Both the position numbers and the translations under genes were made by a program. Below the pieces are notes generated by a model, which did no database searches, was not told the DNA's origin, and saw only the letters and a program-made list of their open reading frames with translations. Shown here in pieces: positions 16,347-24,943 of a stretch of DNA of 64,000 nucleotides. The DNA is from Pseudomonadota bacterium. Its GTDB lineage: Bacteria; Pseudomonadota; Alphaproteobacteria; Rhizobiales; Rhizobiaceae. How positions within the stretch are numbered: position 1 is the first letter of the stretch; the number at the start of each line of letters is the position of its first letter. The DNA lies in contig JAEWLS010000002.1 of the NCBI GenBank assembly GCA_023457435.1, positions 219,683 to 283,682 on the forward strand. The letters are read 5' to 3'.

Positions 16347-17237
16347 CTAGCGTTGGCAGACCGAGCAATAGAAGGTCGAGCGCCCCGACTGGACGATCCT
16401 CGTCACGACGCCGCTGCAGTCGCGGCGCGGGCAGGGCTCCCCTTCGCGGTCGTAGACATTGAACGAGTGCTGGAAATAGCCGAGCGAGCCGTCTGCGTGG
16501 ACGTAGTCGCGCAGCGACGACCCTCCCGCGGCGACCGCATCGGCAATGGTCTCTCTGATCTGCGTTGCGAGGAGTTCGGTTCGCGGCGTGCTCGGCTTCC
16601 TCGAGGCGGTGATCGAGCCCGCCTTGCGCTTGGGAGAGAGCCTGGCCCGCCACAGCGCCTCGCATACGTAGATGTTGCCAAGTCCGGCGATCAGTCGCTG
16701 GTCGAGCAAAGCTGCCTTGAGCGGCGCCTGCTTGCCCGAGAACAGTTTATTGATCAGCGCTCCGTCAAGCGTATTGCCGGTCGGCTCGACCCCGAGGTCG
16801 GCGAGCATGGGATGTGATGCCAGATCCTTCGCATCGCAGAAGAGCATGAAGCCGAAGCGGCGCGCGTCGTTGAAGACGATGCGCGTTGCGTCACCGCCCT
16901 TGTCGAGATGGAAGACGATGTGGTCGTGCGCCGCGAGCTTCGAGCGCTCGTGATGGAACTGGCCCGGCATTTCGCTGTCGCCCTGGCTTTCGATGCGGAA
17001 AGAACCGGACATGCCGAGATGGCAGATCAACACGGGATCGCGGTCGAAATGGATGAGCAGGTACTTCGCGCGCCGCGCGAGTGCCGTCACCGTCGCGCCT
17101 GTCAGCGTCTCCGCAAATCGCGGCGGCAACGGGAAGCGTAGGTCGGGCCTTCTCTGCTCGACGCGCGTGATTGCCGCGCCTTCCATGAACGGTACCAGGC
17201 CTCGCCGGACCGTCTCGACCTCGGGAAGTTCAGGCAA
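16347..17237 (-). CDS. mutM: Formamidopyrimidine-DNA glycosylase
   Basis: MutM (Fpg) removes 8-oxoguanine and nicks the abasic site. The family start PELPEVETVRRGL is preceded by a TTG at 17237, so the protein is 296 aa and the longer upstream frame is spurious. P2 and E3 are the catalytic N-terminal residues. The C terminus has the zinc finger PCPRRDC...STFYCSVCQR, with CX4C in the first pair as in other rhizobial MutM. The start overlaps the deoB stop by 8 bases, so the two are probably translated together. Confidence 0.94.
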   Translation of the reverse strand: MPELPEVETVRRGLVPFMEGAAITRVEQRRPDLRFPLPPRFAETLTGATVTALARRAKYLLIHFDRDPVLICHLGMSGSFRIESQGDSEMPGQFHHERSKLAAHDHIVFHLDKGGDATRIVFNDARRFGFMLFCDAKDLASHPMLADLGVEPTGNTLDGALINKLFSGKQAPLKAALLDQRLIAGLGNIYVCEALWRARLSPKRKAGSITASRKPSTPRTELLATQIRETIADAVAAGGSSLRDYVHADGSLGYFQHSFNVYDREGEPCPRRDCSGVVTRIVQSGRSTFYCSVCQR

Positions 17238-18459
17238 CCGAAATCGACCTGTGGAAGGAGGTCCCGTGTGGACCGAATCCGATGCCGAGATGCTCCGACA
17301 CCGTCGCGCCGATGTCGGCGAAAGTCGGCCGGATGCCGACGCCGGCGGCGCGCAAACCTGGACCGGTTCCCAGGATCGGAACCCGCTCACGCGTATGGTC
17401 GGTGCCGCGCCAGCTTGGATCGTTGCCATGGTCGGCGGTCAGGATCAGCATGTCGCCGGCCTTCAGGCGGTCTAGTGCTTCCGGAAGACGCGCATCGAAC
17501 TGCTCCAGTGACGACGCGTATCCGGCGATGTCGCGGCGATGCCCGAAATTGGTGTCGAAGTCCACGAAGTTGGCGAAGACGAAGTCGCCGTCGCCGGCAT
17601 CGTCGATCGATCGCAATGCCGCATCGAACATCTTCATGTTGTCGGGTGCCTTGCGCACCTCGGTGATCCCGCGATGCGCGAAGATGTCGCCGATCTTGCC
17701 TACCGCCAATGCACGCCTCCCCGCCGCTGTGACGCGGTCCAGCAATGTGAGTTCGGGGGGCGGCACGGCGTAGTCCTTGCGATTGGGAGTCCGCGTGAAG
17801 CTGGCGCGGTCGCGGCCTACGAACGGCCGCGCGATGACGCGCCCGATACTCAGCGGCTCGACGATGCGGCGCGTGATCCGGCACAGTTCGTAGAGCCGTT
17901 CGAGCCCGAATGCCTCCTCGTGCGCGGCGATCTGCACGACAGAGTCGACCGACGTGTAGAAGATTGGCTTGCCGGTCGCGAGGCTCTCCTCGCCCAGACG
18001 GTCGATGATCTCGGTTCCTGAAGCGTGGCAGTTTCCAATGATACCCGGAAGGCCCGCTTCGGCGATCACGGCGTCGGTGAACCAGGCTGGGAAGGCAGGA
18101 GTCGTATCGGGAAAGTAGCCCCAGTCGAAGGTGACTGGTAGGCCGGCGATCTCCCAATGGCCGGACGGCGTATCTTTGCCCGAGGACGTCTCTGTAGCCG
18201 CGCCCCAGAAGCCCTCGGGGGCAGACCCGGCTGGCATCGGAGCGCCGATCGCCAGTGCCCCTGCATGCGCAAGGCCCAGCCTGTCCATATTCGGAAGCCG
18301 AAGCGGCCCAGAACGCAAGCGGTCCCGGTCGCCGCGTCCGGCCGCGCAGCCCTCGACGATATGACCGTACGTGTTCGATCCCTCGTCGCCATACTTCGCC
18401 GCGTCTGGCGCGCCACCGATGCCGAACGAGTCGAGTACGAAAACGAAGGCGCGGGCCAT
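17230..18459 (-). CDS. deoB: Phosphopentomutase
   Basis: DeoB (409 aa) interconverts (deoxy)ribose 1-phosphate and 5-phosphate in nucleoside salvage. It belongs to the alkaline-phosphatase superfamily: the metal-binding start RAFVFVLDSFGIGGAPDA, GKDTPSGHWEIAG, FANFVDFDTNFGHRRD and LTADHGNDPSW carry the expected aspartate, histidine and threonine ligands. AGGTAGCCC precedes the ATG. It is the upstream partner of mutM and is divergent from the PhnD-like gene. Confidence 0.94.
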   Translation of the reverse strand: MARAFVFVLDSFGIGGAPDAAKYGDEGSNTYGHIVEGCAAGRGDRDRLRSGPLRLPNMDRLGLAHAGALAIGAPMPAGSAPEGFWGAATETSSGKDTPSGHWEIAGLPVTFDWGYFPDTTPAFPAWFTDAVIAEAGLPGIIGNCHASGTEIIDRLGEESLATGKPIFYTSVDSVVQIAAHEEAFGLERLYELCRITRRIVEPLSIGRVIARPFVGRDRASFTRTPNRKDYAVPPPELTLLDRVTAAGRRALAVGKIGDIFAHRGITEVRKAPDNMKMFDAALRSIDDAGDGDFVFANFVDFDTNFGHRRDIAGYASSLEQFDARLPEALDRLKAGDMLILTADHGNDPSWRGTDHTRERVPILGTGPGLRAAGVGIRPTFADIGATVSEHLGIGFGPHGTSFHRSISVA

Positions 18460-18549
18460 GGGCTACCTGTCAAATTTGGGTCGAAGGATAGGATCGCACG
18501 TCCGTGTTGGCAATTTGTAAACCATTCGGCAACGCGCTGCGCTTAGCTT

Positions 18550-18567
18550 CCCCGTCACATGACGGGG
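18550..18567. promoter_or_regulatory. Perfect 8-bp inverted repeat before the PhnD-like gene
   Basis: CCCCGTCA (18550-18557) and TGACGGGG (18560-18567) flank a 2-base spacer, ending 8 bases before the preferred ATG at 18576. The position suits a repressor operator or a ribosome-access hairpin. Its regulator is unknown. Confidence 0.45.
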
Positions 18568-18575
18568 TTCGAATC

Positions 18576-19442
18576 ATGATGCGAAGTATGCTGCTCGCGG
18601 GCCTTCTGGCGTCCACCGCGCCCGCGGCCGCGGACGACGTGCCCGCGCTGCTGAGGATTGGCATAGTGGCAGGTTCGGCGGGCGCGTCTTCGATATCCGG
18701 CCTTTCCGAGATCCGTGAAGCCTTCGCTGCCGCCACCGGGATACCCGTGCGGATTTTTCCCGCCCGCGATCTCGGCGCCCTCGTTTCGGCCCAGACCAGC
18801 GGCCGCGTGCAGTACGCGATCTATTCCGCCGTCGGGTACGCGGCCGCGGAGGCAGTATGCGGCTGTCTCGAGCCGCTTGTGGCACCGGTCGGTCAGGGGG
18901 GCGATTACGGCGTTCGTGCCGCGATCTACGCGCACACTGGCTCCGCCGCTTCGATCGATGAAGTTGCCGGACGTCGCATCGTCGCCGGCCCGATCATGGC
19001 CGTCGGGCCGCAATTGCTCGGCTTGGAGCGTCTTGCGGATGCAGGCGCGGGTGACGACGTCATGCATGCGAACTCGATGGAGGACGCCGAGGCGCGCTTC
19101 CTGACCGGCGATGCCGAACTGCTGGTCGGATGGGAGCCCGCGGCAAACGACCCGGCAATAGTTGGTTCGGGCACTGCGGCGGGACTTATGAGCCGCGGCA
19201 TGCAGTCCGGGGAATTCCAACTGCTCTGGCAGTCCGAAACGGTGCGCTACGGACCGCACGTTGTGCGCGCCGATCTTCCGGAAACCGTCAAGCAGAGCCT
19301 GCGGACCTTCCTGACGACGCTCTCGGCGCAATCGCCGCGGCTCTACGACTTCGTCGAGCGCGAGCATCTCGGCGGCTTTGTGCGCGTGTCCCGCGAGGAC
19401 TACGCCATGGCCGCGAAGATTGCACAGCTGGCCGCGGAGTAG
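18576..19442 (+). CDS. PhnD-like periplasmic binding protein
   Basis: From the ATG at 18576 the protein is 288 aa with a signal peptide (SMLLAGLLASTAPAAA). The mature part resembles phosphate/phosphite/phosphonate ABC-transporter binding proteins: LRIGIVAGSAG, a long type-2 periplasmic fold, YAIYSAVGYAAA and VRYGPHVVRADL. A start at 18504 is possible but adds a non-signal extension. No ABC permease or ATPase gene is adjacent, so it is either an orphan binding protein or serves a sensor. The ligand is unknown. Confidence 0.72.
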   Translation: MMRSMLLAGLLASTAPAAADDVPALLRIGIVAGSAGASSISGLSEIREAFAAATGIPVRIFPARDLGALVSAQTSGRVQYAIYSAVGYAAAEAVCGCLEPLVAPVGQGGDYGVRAAIYAHTGSAASIDEVAGRRIVAGPIMAVGPQLLGLERLADAGAGDDVMHANSMEDAEARFLTGDAELLVGWEPAANDPAIVGSGTAAGLMSRGMQSGEFQLLWQSETVRYGPHVVRADLPETVKQSLRTFLTTLSAQSPRLYDFVEREHLGGFVRVSREDYAMAAKIAQLAAE

Positions 19443-19443
19443 C

Positions 19444-20070
19444 CTAGCAATCGGCGCAGGGAACCGTGGCGCTCATGCGCGGACGCAGGTAGTATGACTC
19501 TTTCATGGATATACCGTCGAACGCCCCGGCAAGCCCGAGCGTCTGCTTCTGGTCTGCCGACCAGGTGAGTACCGGCTTGTAGGCCAGCTCGCTTTCTACT
19601 CTGACTAGAAATGTGTTGCGGATTTTCAGGGCCGCTGGGACCGTCGTCGTCGAGTTCTTGGCCGCACCTGCGGCAACCGCTCCGTTCGTGAGTTTGCGCG
19701 ACCAGGCCACCAGCACCTTGGGCGACGCCTCGTCGGTGATTTGGATCGCGGTCACGGTGATCGTCGGTTTTGAGCGGTTGTAAGGTTGCAGGATCGCTTC
19801 ACCGATCTTGAGAACGGCCTCGACTTCGGACTTCGTTGTCGCCTGCTGCTGGGTCAGCAGGTCTGCCACCATCGAGCCGACCCGTCCGACCTTCTTGTTG
19901 ATCTCGATAGCCTGCGAGACCTCCATCGTCACGAAATAGAGCGACAGGAGTACGGGCACGATGAACGCGAACTCGATGGCGGCGACGCCGCGCCGGTCGC
20001 GTGCCAGTCGGCGAAGGGGCCAGGCGAGCCTGTGCATGGGCAGTTCGAGGATGCGTAAACGGATGCTCAT
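19444..20070 (-). CDS. tadG: TadE/TadG-like pilus assembly protein
   Basis: The 208-aa protein has the TadE-type N terminus: a basic stretch (RRLARDRRG), then VAAIEFAFIVPVLLSLYFV as a single membrane helix with Glu at the +5 position after glycine, as in pseudopilins processed by CpaA. The rest is periplasmic and ends in CADC. It follows the TadE gene after 10 bases and lies beside the main tad operon on the opposite strand. The TadG name is tentative, because it is shorter than many TadG proteins. Confidence 0.8.
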   Translation of the reverse strand: MSIRLRILELPMHRLAWPLRRLARDRRGVAAIEFAFIVPVLLSLYFVTMEVSQAIEINKKVGRVGSMVADLLTQQQATTKSEVEAVLKIGEAILQPYNRSKPTITVTAIQITDEASPKVLVAWSRKLTNGAVAAGAAKNSTTTVPAALKIRNTFLVRVESELAYKPVLTWSADQKQTLGLAGAFDGISMKESYYLRPRMSATVPCADC

Positions 20071-20080
20071 GTCCTGATCC

Positions 20081-20647
20081 TCAGTCGTCGAACGGTTCGT
20101 TCTGCCAGGTGGCAGTCGCGAAGTGCAGGGTCTTGCCGTCCTTGAGGTTCGACATCGACTTGCGCATCAGGTCGGTCATCACCGGCCAGCGATAGAACAC
20201 GCGAAGCATGTTCTTCGACATCGATGGGCCCGGCGACACCGCGAAGTCGGAGGTGTCGAGGTCGCGGTCGGAGGTGAGCTTGACGCGAACCGCTGCCGCC
20301 TCGGCAAAGGTGTTGAACCGCCGAAGGTCGACTTCGAGGCCCGGGCAACCGGTTGCCACGATGATCTTCAGCTCGTTGCAGACCATGTTGGTCAGCGAAG
20401 TCTTCGTGACGCTTGCAGCCTTGATCTGGCCGGTCCGCAGCTGGCGCGCGATGTCGTCGGTGACATTCGCGAGCACCTGCTGCGCGGCGAACGAGATGCA
20501 GCTCTCCAGGATCGCAAAGACGAGGAGCGAGAACGGGATTGCGAGAATGACGAACTCCATCGCCACCGCGCCGCGCTTGTCCTTGCGAAAGCGCCGCAGG
20601 CCGAACCAGCGGCGCGCGCTTGATCTGTCTGAAATGTCTTTGCTCAT
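20081..20647 (-). CDS. tadE: TadE-family minor pseudopilin
   Basis: The protein is 188 aa from MSKDISDRSS at 20647; an upstream frame to 20695 looks non-coding. After a basic region (RRFRKDKRG) comes AVAMEFVILAIPFSLLVFAI, a TadE-like prepilin helix with Glu at +5. Such proteins are cleaved by the pilus peptidase and are needed for Flp pilus assembly. It is the first gene of a leftward TadE-TadG pair transcribed away from flp. Confidence 0.85.
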   Translation of the reverse strand: MSKDISDRSSARRWFGLRRFRKDKRGAVAMEFVILAIPFSLLVFAILESCISFAAQQVLANVTDDIARQLRTGQIKAASVTKTSLTNMVCNELKIIVATGCPGLEVDLRRFNTFAEAAAVRVKLTSDRDLDTSDFAVSPGPSMSKNMLRVFYRWPVMTDLMRKSMSNLKDGKTLHFATATWQNEPFDD

Positions 20648-20774
20648 GGTCAGCCCCAGGCTCCCGACCATGCCGGCCGGAATGACCGTGACCATATAGT
20701 AGGAGGGGTTGACGGGACGTTGTTCACGCCCGTTGCAATCTTACGGCGCAGTCAATGACGGGTTAACGTCGCTT

Positions 20775-21203
20775 CTATTGCCCTGTCGCTCCGAGTTCGG
20801 CCTCGGAAGCGCGCTCCGCGTCGCTCTTGAACGAACTCTCGCAGAACGGCGTGCACGAAAGGGTCTGCACGGCGGCGCGGCGGTAGACGCGCACAGAACT
20901 CGCGCCATCGCGGGACACGGTGACCTGCTCGTCGACGATCGGATTGCCGTCCTGGTCGAGCACGACGAGGTTGGTGACGCCGAAGCCTCTGCCCGTCAGC
21001 ACGATCGTCGTCGCGTCCTGGACGGAAGCGTCTGCGATTGCGGGGTTGCCGATGACGATCGTATCCGCAGGCCGCGCCAGTTTCACGATCTTGGCCTGGT
21101 TCATGACCACGTCGATACCGGTCACCGCGTCTGCCGCCGTAGCGGCTGCGAATGTCAGAGCCCCAGAGACGACGCCGACTGCCAGCAGTTTGAAGCGCTG
21201 CAT
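20775..21203 (-). CDS. Stand-alone secretin N-terminal-domain pilus protein
   Basis: From MQRFKLLAVGVVSGALTFAA at 21203 the protein is 142 aa with a signal peptide. The mature part (DVVMNQAKIVKLARPADTIV, NPAIADASV, GFGVTNLVVLDQDGNPI) is the N0-like domain found at the start of CpaC secretins, here without a secretin channel. It ends in a short cysteine-containing tail. It may assist or cap the CpaC secretin. It is divergent from flp across a 292-base promoter region. Confidence 0.8.
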   Translation of the reverse strand: MQRFKLLAVGVVSGALTFAAATAADAVTGIDVVMNQAKIVKLARPADTIVIGNPAIADASVQDATTIVLTGRGFGVTNLVVLDQDGNPIVDEQVTVSRDGASSVRVYRRAAVQTLSCTPFCESSFKSDAERASEAELGATGQ

Positions 21204-21495
21204 GATACCAATACCCCCAGACGCGAACCTTGCACGAACATGAAGGAAAATGGTGAAGCGCGCGTTAAGCCAGTTCACGGGAGAGAAGTGGCCTGGGCCG
21301 CCGGAACTCGACAGGCTGCGTGTATTTCTTCTCTTCCGCTTAACCAAGTCCGACGCCCTCCGCCGGCAAGATATCGTTAATCCTGTTCGTTAAGCCGTTC
21401 GCAAGAGCTCCCTCGTAGTGTCCGCTCATCCGATCGACGCAGCCAAGAATGTTGACGGAAGTGCTGTGCAACACGTGGAATTCAAGGAGTTCACC
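21204..21495. promoter_or_regulatory. Divergent promoter region between the pilus N-domain gene and flp
   Basis: The region must hold the flp promoter and the leftward promoter. It contains several TTAA tetranucleotides (21340, 21377, 21390) but no pair with CtrA spacing (N7). Flp is usually made in excess, so a strong promoter is expected; none is obvious by eye. Confidence 0.4.
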
Positions 21496-21672
21496 ATGAC
21501 CAAGCTTTTCGCTCGCTTCGCCAAGGACGAGTCTGGCGCGACCGCCATTGAATATGGCCTCATCGCCGCTCTTATCGCCCTCGCCATCACGGCTGGCGCG
21601 ACCACCCTCGGCGGCTCGCTGGGCAACCAGTTCTCGCGTATCGCGACCAAGCTGAACGCGACCGCGAACTAA
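21496..21672 (+). CDS. flp: Flp-type major pilin
   Basis: The 58-aa prepilin forms the Flp pilus fibre. The start MTKLFARFAK has AAGGAG 7 bases upstream; longer upstream frames are rejected. The leader ends at G14 and the mature pilin begins ATAIEYGLIAALIALAI, with Glu at +5 and Tyr next to it, the hallmark of Flp pilins. A strong terminator follows 29 bases after the stop, separating it from cpaA and allowing higher flp transcript levels. Confidence 0.95.
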   Translation: MTKLFARFAKDESGATAIEYGLIAALIALAITAGATTLGGSLGNQFSRIATKLNATAN

Positions 21673-21701
21673 TCCAGCCTTCCTCAACGGCTGGGTCAAT
21701 T

Positions 21702-21728
21702 GGAGGGCCGCCGATGCGGCCCTCCTTT
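21702..21728 (+). terminator. Rho-independent terminator of flp
   Basis: A perfect 10-bp stem (GGAGGGCCGC at 21702-21711 and GCGGCCCTCC at 21716-21725) closes a CGAT loop and is followed by TTT. Confidence 0.88.
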
Positions 21729-21813
21729 GCATTCAGTTCCCTAGCGGTCCGCTACTTACCAAGCCTTAAGTGGGTCGGCGCTAGTATGCCTGGCCGACAA
21801 CGGGTGCGAACCG

Positions 21814-22335
21814 ATGCTTGAAGCCGCGATACTCGTCATCTTTCCGTTCTGCATGCTCCATGCGGCTTTGTCCGATATGGTGTCGATGACGATCGCCAAC
21901 CGGGTGTCGCTGCTGCTCACCGGCGCATTTGTCGTGCTCGCACCCCTAACCGGCATGGATCTCGCGAACTTTGGCTGGCATCTCGCGGCCGGCGGTCTCG
22001 TCCTGGCGGTCACCTTCGCCCTTTTCGCCGCAGGCGGCATGGGCGGCGGCGATGCCAAGCTTCTCGCTTCGACCGCGCTGTGGATGGGCTTCAGCTTTCA
22101 GCTGCTTCAGTATCTCGTCTACGGTGCGATGCTCGGCGGCATGCTGACCCTTGCCATCCTCTATTTCCGCAAGTCGCCGGTCTCGTGGTTTGCTGGCGAA
22201 AACCTGCTCCTGCGGCACTTTGCCGACCAGAAGGCCGGAGTCCCTTATGGTGTGGCGCTCGGCGCTGCCGGCCTGATCGTGTATCCCGAAACCGCACTCA
22301 TGCAGTGGGCTTTCGAGCGGCTGTCCGGGTTCTGA
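21814..22335 (+). CDS. cpaA: Prepilin peptidase CpaA/TadV
   Basis: This 173-aa inner-membrane aspartic peptidase cleaves the Flp and TadE/G leaders. The two catalytic aspartates are D21 (ALSDMVSM) and D80 in the GGGDAKL motif. Four to five hydrophobic segments are visible. The N-methylating domain of larger prepilin peptidases is absent, as is usual for the TadV type. It lies between flp and cpaB, with its own upstream gap after the flp terminator. Confidence 0.93.
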   Translation: MLEAAILVIFPFCMLHAALSDMVSMTIANRVSLLLTGAFVVLAPLTGMDLANFGWHLAAGGLVLAVTFALFAAGGMGGGDAKLLASTALWMGFSFQLLQYLVYGAMLGGMLTLAILYFRKSPVSWFAGENLLLRHFADQKAGVPYGVALGAAGLIVYPETALMQWAFERLSGF

Positions 22336-22540
22336 CGCCCTTCATTCTCCATAATCGCTGTACATCTTTCTGTGGCTGGCATCCGCCGGCCCTTTCCACC
22401 GTTCGTGCCGGCCTCCCGAGGCCTTTGAATCAACTTTAGATTAAGCACGATTGTAAGCGTTCCATTAACCGTAATTTGACGATTGCCGGGCCAATGTCCG
22501 GACTGGCGCATGGGTTATGCCGTGTACGAGGTCCGGACGA

Positions 22541-23362
22541 ATGAATTCTTCACGCCTCATCATCTTGGGCGTCGCCGTTTTCGCGGCGATCGGCGCCGGC
22601 TACGTCGCCAAGAACATGATGGCGCCGCCGCCGGCACAGGTCATCGTCGAGCAGACGCCCGTCGAGCCGGCGATCCAGCTCACCGACGTGCTGGTTCTCA
22701 ACAAGGACGTGCCGATGGGCTCGCCCATCACCGACTCCATCGCCTGGCAGGCGTGGCCGGCAGACACGGTCGACGAGAAGTTCATCCGCCGCGACACTGA
22801 GGAGAATGCCCTCGAGGAGTTCGCTCAGTCCATCGCGCGCGTACCGCTGTATTCCGGCGAGCCGCTGCGCCGCTCCAAGCTGATAGGCGACGGCCAGAGC
22901 TTCATGTCGTCGATATTGCCTGCCGGCAAGCGCGCGGTAGCGACCCAGATCGCCGCCGACACCTCCGCTGGCGGCTTCATCCTTCCGAATGACTATGTCG
23001 ACGTCATCATGACCCGACGCTCTGGTGCGAACAGCGGCGGAGGTGCCGGCGACGGGTTCATCACCGAGACCATTCTCAAGAACATTCGTGTGCTCGCCAT
23101 CGATCAGGCGATCCAGGAAGACGAGGAGGGGCGTCGCGTCCGCGTTGGCGACACTGCGACCCTCGAACTGACTCCCCAACAGGCCGAGATCATCACGGTT
23201 GCGGCCCAGATGGCTGATCGCCTGACACTGGCGCTTCGCGCCGTGGCGGACGCTCAGGATCCGGTGGAGGCCGCGGGCGAATATCTGGTTTCCGGCAACG
23301 GGCGGCGCGGCACCGTCCGCCTTATCCGCAATGGCGAAGTCTCCGAAGTGGGAGCGCGTTGA
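22541..23362 (+). CDS. cpaB: Flp pilus assembly protein CpaB/RcpC
   Basis: From MNSSRLIILGVAVFAAIGAG at 22541 the protein is 273 aa with an N-terminal signal anchor. The region about residues 45-120 is an SAF domain (VLVLNKDVPMGSPI...RVPLYSGEPLRRSKL), and a carboxy domain follows (AADTSAGGFILPNDYVDVI). CpaB is periplasmic and works with the CpaC secretin. A start 24 bases upstream is possible. A 205-base gap after cpaA may hold a second promoter for the cpaB-tadC genes. Confidence 0.92.
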   Translation: MNSSRLIILGVAVFAAIGAGYVAKNMMAPPPAQVIVEQTPVEPAIQLTDVLVLNKDVPMGSPITDSIAWQAWPADTVDEKFIRRDTEENALEEFAQSIARVPLYSGEPLRRSKLIGDGQSFMSSILPAGKRAVATQIAADTSAGGFILPNDYVDVIMTRRSGANSGGGAGDGFITETILKNIRVLAIDQAIQEDEEGRRVRVGDTATLELTPQQAEIITVAAQMADRLTLALRAVADAQDPVEAAGEYLVSGNGRRGTVRLIRNGEVSEVGAR

Positions 23363-23388
23363 TGTCGGCATCGATCAGGAGAGAGACA

Positions 23389-24930
23389 ATGGCTAAGCCC
23401 GTTGCAGGTCAGGTGCTCGGCGGCGTATCGCGTGTCGCGATAGCAGCTTCGATGGCCGTCGCGATGCTTGCCGTCGACGCCGGCCTATCGGGGTCGCGCA
23501 ACGCCTCGGCGGCTCCCACCGACGTGCTTTCGACCGCACGCGGTGCGCAGCGCGTGAAACTCGGCCTGAACAAGTCGATCGTCATCGACCTCCCCGCCGA
23601 CGCCTACGACATCCTCGTCGCCAATCCGGCCGTTGCCGATGCGGTCACGCGCACCGCGCGTCGCATCTACCTGTTCGGCAAGCAGGTTGGCGAGACCAAT
23701 ATCTTCGTCTTCGGCGCGAATGGCGAGCAGATCGCGAGCCTCGATCTCGCAATCGAGCGCGACGTGTCGGGTCTCGAGGGCTACCTGAAGAAGTACATCC
23801 CGAATTCCGACATCACTGTCGAGCTGCTGAACGACAACGTCGTGCTGACCGGCACCGTCGACACTCCGCTCGACGCGGCGCGCGCTGCACAGCTTGCTTC
23901 GGTCTTCGTCACCGGCGGTGAAGCGACGACGGGCCAATTCTCCCAGACGGCCGCCGGCGGGAGCGCCAGCGGCGGCGTCGACATCGACAACCCGGACCAG
24001 GAGCGCCGCACCAGCCAGATCGTCAATCTGCTGCAGATCATCGGCGAGGATCAGGTCACCCTGAAGGTCACCGTTGCCGAAGTCAGCCGCCAAGTGATGA
24101 AGCAGCTCGGCGTCAACGTGATCGGCGGCGGGCAGGGCAACGGAATCACATGGGGCGCCATCAGCGAGAACGTTGCCGGACTCGGCAAGTCGATCTCCAA
24201 CAGCGGCTTCAACATCGGAGCTGCCGGCCTCAACGCCTATTTCAACGCGATGGAGCAGGCCGGCGTCATGAAGACGCTCGCCGAGCCCACCCTGACCGCG
24301 GTTTCCGGCGAGAAGGCGACCTTCAAGGTCGGCGGCGAATTCAACTTGCTGACTGGTCAGGACGTCGATCCTGACACGAAAACGATCACCTACGAGAATA
24401 CCAAGATCGAGTACGGCATTGGGCTGGAGTTCCAGCCCGTCGTGCTGTCTCCGGGCCGCATCAGCCTCAAGGTCCGCACCTCGGTCTCGGAGCCGACCAA
24501 CGAGGGTTCGCTTCAGCTCAGCGCGGGGAACGCAAGCCCGTCGTCGAACTTGCTGTCGATCCGCAAGCGCTTGGCCGACACGACGGTGGAGCTGCCATCC
24601 GGCGGGTCGATGATGATCGCCGGACTGGTGCGCGATGACGTTCGCCAGGTGGTCTCGGGTCTGCCTGGACTCTCCAAGATCCCGATCTTCGGCACGCTGT
24701 TCCGGAGCCGCGATTTCGTGCGCAACGAGACCGAACTGGTGATCATCATCACACCTTACCTTTCCAAGCCCACGGCGCGCTCCGCGCTCGCCAAGCCGGA
24801 CGACAACTTCAACGCCGCCGGCGACGGTGCCGGGATGTTCCTCGGCCGCGTCAACCGCGTCTACGGCACCATGAAAACCAACAAGCCAAACGGCCGGTAC
24901 CACGGCGTCGTCGGCTACATCTACAAGTAA
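23389..24930 (+). CDS. cpaC: Flp pilus secretin CpaC/RcpA
   Basis: The 513-aa protein forms the outer-membrane channel for the pilus. It has a signal peptide (VSRVAIAASMAVAMLAVDA), an N0-like domain (KSIVIDLPADAYDILVANPA), a BON-like segment (DITVELLNDNVVLTGTV) and the secretin core ending at ELVIIITPYLSKP. A C-terminal extension of about 45 residues follows the core. The start at 23389 has AGGAGAG upstream; the frame extends to 23359 without a better start. It follows cpaB in the operon. Confidence 0.94.
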   Translation: MAKPVAGQVLGGVSRVAIAASMAVAMLAVDAGLSGSRNASAAPTDVLSTARGAQRVKLGLNKSIVIDLPADAYDILVANPAVADAVTRTARRIYLFGKQVGETNIFVFGANGEQIASLDLAIERDVSGLEGYLKKYIPNSDITVELLNDNVVLTGTVDTPLDAARAAQLASVFVTGGEATTGQFSQTAAGGSASGGVDIDNPDQERRTSQIVNLLQIIGEDQVTLKVTVAEVSRQVMKQLGVNVIGGGQGNGITWGAISENVAGLGKSISNSGFNIGAAGLNAYFNAMEQAGVMKTLAEPTLTAVSGEKATFKVGGEFNLLTGQDVDPDTKTITYENTKIEYGIGLEFQPVVLSPGRISLKVRTSVSEPTNEGSLQLSAGNASPSSNLLSIRKRLADTTVELPSGGSMMIAGLVRDDVRQVVSGLPGLSKIPIFGTLFRSRDFVRNETELVIIITPYLSKPTARSALAKPDDNFNAAGDGAGMFLGRVNRVYGTMKTNKPNGRYHGVVGYIYK

Positions 24931-24943
24931 GCGGGGTCGTTCC

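Noticed and set aside
18566..18575. GTTCGAATC, as in the T-loop of a tRNA
   Set aside because: The flanking bases cannot form a T-arm or acceptor stem, and no D- or anticodon arm is upstream, so it is not a tRNA or an integration site by this evidence.
21340..21393. TTAA pairs upstream of flp, as possible CtrA sites
   Set aside because: The closest pair (21377 and 21390) is spaced by 9 bases, not the N7 of the CtrA consensus.
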